Assembly: GCA_905194315.1 (NCBI GenBank) | Contig: CAJJRX010000009.1 | Location: forward strand, 6,626 to 70,625 | DNA: 64,000 bases | Source of the DNA: an uncultured Sutterella sp. | Lineage (GTDB): Bacteria; Pseudomonadota; Gammaproteobacteria; Burkholderiales; Burkholderiaceae_F | Reading direction: 5' to 3' | Shown here: in pieces, positions 53,792 through 60,955 of the stretch | How the letters are laid out: each line of letters opens with the position of its first letter | Position numbering within the stretch: position 1 is the first letter of the stretch | Notes under the pieces: model-generated | What the model was told of the DNA's origin: nothing | The model's database searches: none | Seen by the model: only the letters and a program-made list of their open reading frames with translations | Made by a program: the position numbers and the translations under genes

Positions 53792-56260
53792 TTAACGGTT
53801 GAAGGCTCTGGCAATATAGTCCAGCACCCTGCCTGCAACCGACTGGGAATCAAGCCCCTTAGCGGAGAAGCGTCCTTTCTCGTAGGTCACATTCTCGAGA
53901 ATCAGGTGCTGGTTAAAGGCGTTATCCACCTTCTGCAGACGTTCAGCGGTCTTGTCGTGACCGGTCACTCTGGCGATAAGGCTTGCAAGCCCTGCAGCCT
54001 GCTGCACACGCTTTGACTGCTTCACCTGAGGCTGATCAATCTCAAGCCGCGCGATACTGATAGAGGGCTCTTCTCCCCGGGAGCTGAAGTCCACTCCCTT
54101 GAAAATACCCGTTTCCCAGCCGCCGAGCGTTGTGTTGCGGCCGGTGAAGAGCATCAGGTTGTTAAGCGCGATATCACCCTTGAGGGCGGTCATGGCAGCC
54201 GTCTCAGCGCCCTGATAGCTCAGCTCGCCGATTGAGGTGAGCACACCGGAACGGGCGCCGAAACCTGCTTTACGCGAGAGGAAAGTGGAAATATCCCTCA
54301 GCTGAAGGTTTTCAAGTTCATACTTGCCCTTCAGATTTTTGTCCTTCAGACTCAGCTCACCCTCTGAGGACAGTTTTCCCTGACCGAGTGCGGCTGTGAG
54401 TTTATACGGCGAGGCTGCTCCAGCACTGCTCAGATTCCGGAGAGTGAAATCCACGGGCGAGAGCGTGACCGCATAGACCGGCCGCTGGGACTGGTCGGCA
54501 TAGCGCGCAGACCCCTTGAGAATATTGAAACTCTCAACCTGCCAGGACCAGCCGCTGCCGGCTGCCGGCTCAGCGGCCTGTGCCGGTCTGGCACCTTCAG
54601 TCCCCTCCTGATTGAGCACCGGAGAAAGCAGCGACTCCACATTGTGCCCGCTGCGGTAGTTCACCACTGACACAGAGGGCTCTGTGATACGGATCTCTTT
54701 CACAGACGCCTCTTTTTCAGTCGGTTTGAGCGAAGTGAGCGCTAACTCAATTGACTTAGTCGTCAGGATGTTCTCACGGCCCTGGCGGACATTGAATCCG
54801 TTGAGCTGCGCCTTGCCGGAAATTTCAGGCTTGCCTGCACTCAGTCTCACCTTCATATCCGAGCTGAGCACACCCGTGACCGCACCGCGGATTGTTGTCT
54901 GGATCAGCGGGCTGATGGCGGCAAGATTGATTTTGTCCGCATTCACTGTGGCCTCCCCGTTCCAGGTCTCTCCTGACAGAGAGCCCTTTGCGCTCACGCT
55001 GCCGCCGAGAATCTTTGAGGAGAATGTGAGTGTCGCATCCGGGGCGCCGCTCTGATTAGTGAGTCCCGTCACCGACGCCTGGATATCCGAGAGGGTAATG
55101 CCGGGCTGCTTGCGGATACCCATATTGACCAGATCGACCTGTGCATTGCCGAGCGTCACCTCGTCCACATGCCAGGCCCACGGACCCGCAGCGGCGCTCT
55201 GTCCGCTCTGAGCCGGGCCGGCGGCCGGCACCGGAGCGGCTCCGGTAAACAGCGCACTGTCGGTGGGAACATTGACTTTCACGTTTTCCACGCTCACCGA
55301 TTCGATTTCCGCAGTGCGTTCAATCAGGTCCAGCTGACGGATCTTCAGTACGGCAGAACCGGTGGAGACAAAAGGATCCACACGGTTGGCGTTCGTCTGG
55401 GTGGTGGCAATGTTTTTAAGCTGAGCCGTCCCGTTCAGAAGGAGTTTTCCGGGATTGCCGCCGGTCGGATTACGGAACACAAACGTCATGTTCGTCGAGA
55501 GACGTCCCTGCGTGAACTGCAGCTGCGGCGAGTTGAGCGAGGGAAAGAGCTTTGTAAGCGACGTGATGTCCAGGTCCGAAATACGGAAATTCAGTTTGGC
55601 CTCAAGCGTCGTGCCGAACGGTCTGGTGGAACCGGTGGCGTAAATCGTGCTCCCGTTGAGATTAAACGAGAGCGATGGCGTCACCAGGCTTTCCTGCGCG
55701 CCGGGCAGCGTGCTCACAAAAGGCAGGCTCAGATTGAAGTCCGTAATGGACTGGTCAATCGTTCTGGCCGTATCCACGATATGCACACTGGCATTTTTGA
55801 CGGCTATGTTATAGATCGCAAAATCGGGAATACCGCCTGAGTTTTCCTCATGCGAACCGGGCAGTTTCTCCTCCTGATTTGCATCGATCTTAAAAAAGCG
55901 GCGGATATCCGGATCGGCAAGATTAATTTCCCCTTTGAGATTTTCAACAGTCACCTCATCAAGAACAGGGGCGAAATGCCGGATCGAATAATTTGAAAAA
56001 TCCAGACGCAGCAGAGGAACAGATAAAAGTGCAGGCGCATCCGGAGATTTTCCCGCCACTTCAAGCCCCTGAATTTCCAGCAGACCGCTCCAGGGATCAA
56101 AACTCACACCCTGGGTTCGCACACTGCGGTTGAGCGAGTGCCCTACCCCGCGTTCAAGCGCCGTCTTGACAACATAAGGAACAGCCATGTATCCCGCGGC
56201 GGCATAAAGCGCCGTACCGACAGCTGCGGTGATGACTGCTATATTGAAAACCTTTACCAT
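53792..56260 (-). CDS. DUF748 (AsmA-like) envelope protein
   Basis: An 822-residue protein with one N-terminal membrane helix (FNIAVITAAVGTALYAAAGYMA) and a long periplasmic part. The DUF748 features are seen in RVRTQGVSFDPWSGLLEIQG-type repeats (for example FDPWSGLLEIQGLEVAG), LSFNLNGSTIYATGSTRP and the AISPLIQTTIRGAVTGVLSS region. Such AsmA/TamB-like proteins form long beta-grooves linking inner and outer membranes and are thought to carry lipids; the role here is inferred. It stands alone between two terminators. Confidence 0.85.
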   Translation of the reverse strand: MVKVFNIAVITAAVGTALYAAAGYMAVPYVVKTALERGVGHSLNRSVRTQGVSFDPWSGLLEIQGLEVAGKSPDAPALLSVPLLRLDFSNYSIRHFAPVLDEVTVENLKGEINLADPDIRRFFKIDANQEEKLPGSHEENSGGIPDFAIYNIAVKNASVHIVDTARTIDQSITDFNLSLPFVSTLPGAQESLVTPSLSFNLNGSTIYATGSTRPFGTTLEAKLNFRISDLDITSLTKLFPSLNSPQLQFTQGRLSTNMTFVFRNPTGGNPGKLLLNGTAQLKNIATTQTNANRVDPFVSTGSAVLKIRQLDLIERTAEIESVSVENVKVNVPTDSALFTGAAPVPAAGPAQSGQSAAAGPWAWHVDEVTLGNAQVDLVNMGIRKQPGITLSDIQASVTGLTNQSGAPDATLTFSSKILGGSVSAKGSLSGETWNGEATVNADKINLAAISPLIQTTIRGAVTGVLSSDMKVRLSAGKPEISGKAQLNGFNVRQGRENILTTKSIELALTSLKPTEKEASVKEIRITEPSVSVVNYRSGHNVESLLSPVLNQEGTEGARPAQAAEPAAGSGWSWQVESFNILKGSARYADQSQRPVYAVTLSPVDFTLRNLSSAGAASPYKLTAALGQGKLSSEGELSLKDKNLKGKYELENLQLRDISTFLSRKAGFGARSGVLTSIGELSYQGAETAAMTALKGDIALNNLMLFTGRNTTLGGWETGIFKGVDFSSRGEEPSISIARLEIDQPQVKQSKRVQQAAGLASLIARVTGHDKTAERLQKVDNAFNQHLILENVTYEKGRFSAKGLDSQSVAGRVLDYIARAFNR

Positions 56261-56389
56261 TATTGTTCCTGCAAAACCGCCTGTTTAAGAAGGAATCCAC
56301 CTGTATTGATAATATTTTAATCATCAGCGAGACAAATAATCACACTATCACCAAAACACTTACAAAGATTGCAAAACGGGCAGGTGGAA

Positions 56390-56422
56390 ATAATTTGAGG
56401 AAGCCCGTAATGGCTTCCTCAA
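56390..56422 (-). terminator. Terminator of lysP
   Basis: TTGAGGAAGCC (56394-56404) pairs perfectly with GGCTTCCTCAA (56412-56422). On the minus strand it is followed by ATTATTTCC, a weak T-rich tail. Confidence 0.65.
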
Positions 56423-56439
56423 AATAACCCGCCCCCTAA

Positions 56440-57897
56440 TCAGTGGTGTCTGCCCGAGGTGAAATCCATTTCATCATAAGTGATGAAATGCGTTTTGTTT
56501 TTAATCCGGTAGCCTATCCAGATCGCGAGGAAAATCGGGATACTGATGTAGGTGGCCACCACGCTCTTCCACTCAATCTGATCAGCCATAAAGGCCTGAT
56601 AGTTCTGCCCGAGCATGATCAGCATGCACAGCGTGAATGCAAAGAGCGGCCCGTAGGGGAAAAACTTCGAGCGGTAAGGCAGCTCTGAGAGGGAATATCC
56701 CTGATGCACAAACCCTCTGCGGAAGCGGTAGTGACTGATCGCAATCCCGAGCCAGGCGATAAAACCGCTCATCCCGGAGGTGTTCAGAAGCCACAGATAA
56801 ACCGTCTGGTTCTTAAAGAGCGAGGTGAGGAAACACAGACCCGCGATCAGTGTGGTCGCAAGCAGTGCGTAGACCGGCACCCCCTGACGGGTGAGGCGGC
56901 CGAAAATCTTCGGTGCCTGCCCTTTGAGCGCAAGCGTAAAGAGCATGCGGGTGGAGGCATACATGCCGGAGTTGCCTGCTGAGAGAATCGAGGTGAGAAT
57001 CACAGCGTTCATCACCGTCGCCGCCGACAGCAGGCCCGCCTTCTGGAAAAGCAGCGTAAAGGGCGAGACACTGATGTCCGTGACATCATTTTTCAGCAGA
57101 TTGGGATCGGTATACGGAATAATCAGTCCGATCACAAAAATCGCCAGCACATAAAAAAGGAGAATACGCCAGAAGACCTGACGCACCGCTTTGGGAATAT
57201 TGGTGGCCGGATCCTTTGATTCACCGGCGGCAATGCCGATGAGTTCAGTGCCCTGAAAGGAGAACCCGACAATGAGCGAAACGCCGATGAGCGCCGGGAA
57301 GCCGCCCACGAAAGGCGCCTCACCAATCGTCCAGTTGGCCCAGCCCGCCGGTGTCTGATCATGGAAAATCCCCACAATCATCAGCAGACCGGTGACAATC
57401 AGCACAATAACGGTGATGACTTTGATGAGCGAGAACCAGTACTCCGCCTCACCGAAAACCTTCACAGATACAGAGTTGAGGACAAAGAGCACACCAAGAA
57501 AGAGCGAACTCCATATCCAGCCCGGCACGTCCGGCAGCCACCAGCTCATGACCAGCTGAGCAGCCACAAGGTCCACCGCAATCGTGATTGCCCAGTTGTA
57601 CCAGTAGTTCCAGCCAAGTGCAAACCCGAAGGCGGGATCAACATAGCGCGAGCCGTAAGTGGCAAATGAGCCTGACTCAGGCATAAAGGCGGCAAGTTCG
57701 CCCAGGCTCGTCATCAGAAAATACACCATCAGCCCGATCAGGCCGTAGGAAAGAAGTGCCCCGCCGGGGCCGGCCATCGCGATGGTCGCGCCGGAAGCGA
57801 CGAAGAGTCCCGTGCCGATGGACCCTCCGATGGCAATCATGGTGAGATGGCGAGCTTTCAGGTTACGTCGTAACCCGGTTTCAGCCGACTCGGTCAT
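56440..57897 (-). CDS. lysP: Lysine-specific permease
   Basis: A 485-residue amino-acid permease with 12 membrane segments. It matches E. coli LysP closely along the whole length as I recall it: GLRRNLKARHLTMIAIGGS, IGTGLFVASGATIAMAGPGG, GWNYWYNWAITIAVDLVAAQ and SHYRFRRGF. The start at 57897 (MTESAETGLRR) has GGAG nine bases upstream; an ATG five codons earlier (57912) has none. A lysine riboswitch lies in the leader, which supports lysine as the substrate. The similarity to gammaproteobacterial LysP suggests gene transfer. Confidence 0.95.
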   Translation of the reverse strand: MTESAETGLRRNLKARHLTMIAIGGSIGTGLFVASGATIAMAGPGGALLSYGLIGLMVYFLMTSLGELAAFMPESGSFATYGSRYVDPAFGFALGWNYWYNWAITIAVDLVAAQLVMSWWLPDVPGWIWSSLFLGVLFVLNSVSVKVFGEAEYWFSLIKVITVIVLIVTGLLMIVGIFHDQTPAGWANWTIGEAPFVGGFPALIGVSLIVGFSFQGTELIGIAAGESKDPATNIPKAVRQVFWRILLFYVLAIFVIGLIIPYTDPNLLKNDVTDISVSPFTLLFQKAGLLSAATVMNAVILTSILSAGNSGMYASTRMLFTLALKGQAPKIFGRLTRQGVPVYALLATTLIAGLCFLTSLFKNQTVYLWLLNTSGMSGFIAWLGIAISHYRFRRGFVHQGYSLSELPYRSKFFPYGPLFAFTLCMLIMLGQNYQAFMADQIEWKSVVATYISIPIFLAIWIGYRIKNKTHFITYDEMDFTSGRHH

Positions 57898-58049
57898 CGT
57901 GTTTGTCTCCATTTAACGGATGTGTTCAGTAGTTGTTCTAGGACAAACTCAGCAACGTTCGATTTTCGGTTTTGACCTGAAAGCTGATACAGCTCCTTGG
58001 AATAGGCCAATGTTCAGATCGATAGCGCCTCCGGGGACCTCATCTTTCC
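57898..58049 (-). promoter_or_regulatory. Leader between the lysine aptamer and lysP (expression platform)
   Basis: The stem CCGGGGA/TCCCCGG (58047-58053 with 58031-58037) directly follows the aptamer but has no T-run. Further hairpins such as AGCTGTATCAGCT lie between it and the start codon. No classic terminator is seen, so control may act on translation of lysP or through Rho. Confidence 0.5.
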
Positions 58050-58196
58050 CCGGGAGTGACAGCCCTCTTAGTAGCTGTCCCCAACCGCGGCTCTTTGCCA
58101 AGAACCGGGTTTCGGCGGTTTCTCCTTTCGGTAAGCTCCTCCGGGTGCCCCCTTCGCAAACGTACTCTTAGAAAACCGCTCCTCTATCTGTCATGC
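58050..58196 (-). promoter_or_regulatory. Lysine riboswitch (aptamer)
   Basis: On the minus strand the conserved lysine-aptamer pieces occur in the right order: GATAGAGGAGCGG, TAAGAGTACG, GGAGGAGCTTACCGAAAGG, AAACCGCCGAA, TTGGCAAAG and GGGCTGTCACT. These agree with the E. coli lysC element at the main core positions. It lies directly upstream of lysP, as expected for lysine-repressed uptake. Confidence 0.9.
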
Positions 58197-58378
58197 ATAA
58201 GCGTAAAGCCACAGGATTGTTTGAAGCGATACCCTGCGATTGTACTGCAATGTTTTACTTAGCGGGGCAGATTTTTTGAGCTCACACAGCGGCGCAGTTT
58301 TGACTCTCTGTGTCAATTGAAGTGCTTGTCAGAGTAGTTTTCCGGGCGAAATACGCCTTGTGTGGCCGCATTTAACTG
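58197..58378. other. Upstream part of the lysP control region
   Basis: Holds the lysP promoter on the minus strand; TACAAT at 58239-58234 is a possible -10 but no good -35 was found. No gene is seen between here and the end of the DMT gene. Confidence 0.35.
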
Positions 58379-59344
58379 TCAGGGTGTTGTCCGGCCGATG
58401 CCGATACGCCGCCAGGAAAAGAGCTTTCTGAAATGCCCATCCCCCTGCACAGCTATCAGCCCGAGGAGCACACAAAGCGAGCCGACCACAAAGGGCAGTC
58501 CCACCGTCTCGCCAAGCAGCACAATGGAAAGAATCACCCCGAAGAGCGGAGACAGAAAAACAATAACCCCGAGCCGCGCGGCAAGGTAGCGACGCAGCAG
58601 ACCGCACCAGATCAGATAACTGGCAAACGAGACGATCACCGCCTGAAAAAGCAGACTGCTCCAGGCGATCGTTGTGCTTTCAAAATGCGCTTCCCCCATC
58701 AGAAAGGAAAGCGGCGTGAGCGTGAGGAAGGCGACCCCGAGCTGCCAGTAGAGCATCTGCGTCGGAACGGCATCAGTCATACTGGTTGTTCTCAGAAAAA
58801 CAGTCGTCATCCCCCAGGCAACCCCTGAGAGCAGTCCGAGCAGGTCGCCAAACCACCAGAGGTCGGTGGCGCCATGCGAAGTCCCGGAGAGAAACACCGG
58901 CAGCAGAAATGCGATGGCGAGCCCGAAAAACGCGAACAGCAGACCGCCCCACTGAACTGCCGAAAGACGTTCTTCAGGCAATCGGATGGAAAGACCGATG
59001 GCGGCAAAAAGCGGAGCCGTATAAAGGAGCACCGACATATGCGCCACCGAGGTGTAGCGGATACCCTCGGCGACAAAAACAAACTCGGCACTGAAACAGA
59101 GTCCGACGAGCAGACCGTGAACCCACTTCACATCGGGGTTCATCTTCTCGTGCAGGAAGAAATGGTTGTAGAGGTAGAGCAGAACAAAGGAGATGCCCGA
59201 GCGGACGCCAACCTGCAGGAGCGTCGAGAAATCATCGGCCGCGGCTTTGATGGCGACCTGCTGAAGTCCCCAGATAAAGCACAGCACCACACAGATCAGG
59301 AACGCCCTGGTGTCAACGGGCTTGCGTTGTAGCGTTGCGGACAA
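58379..59344 (-). CDS. DMT superfamily (EamA) transporter
   Basis: A 321-residue protein with ten membrane segments in two EamA repeats. The first repeat begins ICVVLCFIWGLQQVAIKAA, and the second contains GVAWGMTTVFLRTTSM and IVFLSPLFGVILSIVLLGET (the typical end motif of EamA repeats). Substrates of the family are amino acids or other metabolites; here unknown. It lies between lysP and the molybdoenzyme operon, on the same strand, but gaps of 157 and about 480 bases make co-transcription uncertain. Confidence 0.88.
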   Translation of the reverse strand: MSATLQRKPVDTRAFLICVVLCFIWGLQQVAIKAAADDFSTLLQVGVRSGISFVLLYLYNHFFLHEKMNPDVKWVHGLLVGLCFSAEFVFVAEGIRYTSVAHMSVLLYTAPLFAAIGLSIRLPEERLSAVQWGGLLFAFFGLAIAFLLPVFLSGTSHGATDLWWFGDLLGLLSGVAWGMTTVFLRTTSMTDAVPTQMLYWQLGVAFLTLTPLSFLMGEAHFESTTIAWSSLLFQAVIVSFASYLIWCGLLRRYLAARLGVIVFLSPLFGVILSIVLLGETVGLPFVVGSLCVLLGLIAVQGDGHFRKLFSWRRIGIGRTTP

Positions 59345-59429
59345 AACTCAATCTCCGGAATATCTCTAGGCAGAAGCAAATGCCGCATTGTAGCACCGCG
59401 GCAGGACAGCTCCTTTGCTCACACGCCAA

Positions 59430-59464
59430 CTTAAAGGCCTTCCACGCCACTGGCGTGGAAGGCC
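59430..59464 (-). terminator. Perfect hairpin at the end of the molybdoenzyme operon
   Basis: GGCCTTCCACGCC (59436-59448) pairs perfectly with GGCGTGGAAGGCC (59452-59464) over a three-base loop. On the minus strand TTTAAGTT follows, a short T-tract. Confidence 0.7.
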
Positions 59465-59501
59465 CTGCTGAAAGTCTCTGACTGGCTGTGTCAGAGTGTG
59501 T

Positions 59502-60362
59502 TTAGAAGATCACCGGGTCAAAGGCACCGGCAAACAGAACCGTGGCACGCAGGCAGAGTGCACCGATAATGGCGCAGACACCGCCGGCGAGCTTCAGAGC
59601 CGAAGCGCCCTTGATATTGCCGAGGATGACCGGCACCACGATGCCGAGACCGACCGCGCCGGCCCAGAACATCATGTCACCGAGCATGTACTGCGCACCG
59701 GCCTGTGCACCGGGTGTGCCGGAAAGCGCCACCTGCACAAACGCGAAGAGCACAATCGCTTCAGCAACGTGAACCAGATTGGCCGTCGTCGGCAGCCAGC
59801 CCAGCCCTTCATGGCTCAGACGGTTGGTCGAAGCGAGGATTTCAACCAGACCGACCGCGCAGGCAAGACCGGAGAAAATCCAGAGCACCGGCAAAGAGGC
59901 GGTCGTCCAGAGCGGCACACCGACAGCCTGCGTGAGCAGGAAACCGGAGTAGGCCGTGGCAGCCACGCCCAGCACAGCGTTGAACCACAGAGAGTACTTG
60001 CATTCAAGCGCACCGTTATGGCCCTGCCATGTTCTGAACGATTCGAACACGGTCACCACGCAGAGCACTGCAAGAATGCAGATACCGATGAACATCCAGC
60101 TTGAGAAGTTGAACTTCCAGTCAAGCAGCGAATTGATTGCGGCCATCGGCAGATTGGTGAGACGGTGCAGGTGCGAGAGCACGAACAGCGTCCCGACAAT
60201 CGCGGAGACTGCGGAAATAACGAGCACCAGTTTAGAACGCAGCCAGACGTTCAGAACAAGGCTCATGCCCGCAAGACCGATAAACCAAAGGAATAACGCA
60301 ATCGTCCAGCCCCACTGTGCAGTGGCGACCTGATTTGTCAGAGTTACAAATTCGTATGTCAT
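59502..60362 (-). CDS. NrfD/PsrC-type membrane anchor subunit
   Basis: A 286-residue membrane protein with about eight helices. The loop LSHLHRLTNLPMAAINSLLD followed by WKFNFSSWMFIGICILAVL is like the quinone-site region of NrfD/PsrC proteins (the usual LGRP...SW pattern is altered). It takes electrons from the quinone pool and passes them to the Fe-S subunit. Its ATG overlaps the stop of the Fe-S gene (ATGA), so translation is coupled. A DmsC-type anchor is the alternative. Confidence 0.8.
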   Translation of the reverse strand: MTYEFVTLTNQVATAQWGWTIALFLWFIGLAGMSLVLNVWLRSKLVLVISAVSAIVGTLFVLSHLHRLTNLPMAAINSLLDWKFNFSSWMFIGICILAVLCVVTVFESFRTWQGHNGALECKYSLWFNAVLGVAATAYSGFLLTQAVGVPLWTTASLPVLWIFSGLACAVGLVEILASTNRLSHEGLGWLPTTANLVHVAEAIVLFAFVQVALSGTPGAQAGAQYMLGDMMFWAGAVGLGIVVPVILGNIKGASALKLAGGVCAIIGALCLRATVLFAGAFDPVIF

Positions 60363-60943
60363 TTTGCTACCACCACAAAGAAGTTAGGCTTCGTTCCCTT
60401 ATGCGGGAGAAGTTTTTCAGTACGAGAATGCGCAATCTTCTGAGAGATTTCACTCTTGGGATCGTTCACGTCCCCGAACATGCGGGCACTAGCAGGACAG
60501 ACCTGTACACAGGCCGGGTTCTGACCCGAACGCACAAGCGCTTCGCAGCCCTTGCCCATGCACTTCATGGGCAGCCCGGTATCCGGGTGTGTCCAGCGGC
60601 AGTCGTACGGGCAGGAGGCCACGCAGTAGCTGCAGCCGATGCAGCGGGCCGGATCGGTTTTCACCTGACCCGTTTCCGGATCATGGAAGTTGGCACCGAA
60701 CGGGCAGGTACGCACGCAGGGCGCCTCTTCGCACTGCTGGCACTGAACCAGCAGCTGAACAGGATTGCGGGCTCTGTCAAGCGTTACTTTACGAATGTTG
60801 GAGGCCAGCCAGTTCCACCCTTCATTGGTACGTTCCATCATTTCAGGGTAGTTCGTTTCGGCACAGGCAACGATACATGCGGAACACCCGATGCACTGTG
60901 TGACATCAAAAAGGTGTGCCAGTTTTTTCTGATTTCCTTTCAT
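60359..60943 (-). CDS. Four-cluster ferredoxin subunit of a molybdopterin oxidoreductase
   Basis: A 194-residue Fe-S protein with four cysteine groups: CIGCSACIVACAETN, CQQCEEAPCVRTCPFGA, CIGCSYCVASCPYDC and CMGKGCEALVRSGQNPACVQ. This is the PsrB/DmsB/NrfC architecture with four [4Fe-4S] clusters. It has no signal peptide, so it is probably exported together with the Tat-bearing catalytic subunit. It is 12 bases after the catalytic gene. Confidence 0.93.
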   Translation of the reverse strand: MKGNQKKLAHLFDVTQCIGCSACIVACAETNYPEMMERTNEGWNWLASNIRKVTLDRARNPVQLLVQCQQCEEAPCVRTCPFGANFHDPETGQVKTDPARCIGCSYCVASCPYDCRWTHPDTGLPMKCMGKGCEALVRSGQNPACVQVCPASARMFGDVNDPKSEISQKIAHSRTEKLLPHKGTKPNFFVVVAK

Positions 60944-60955
60944 GGCATTTTCCTC

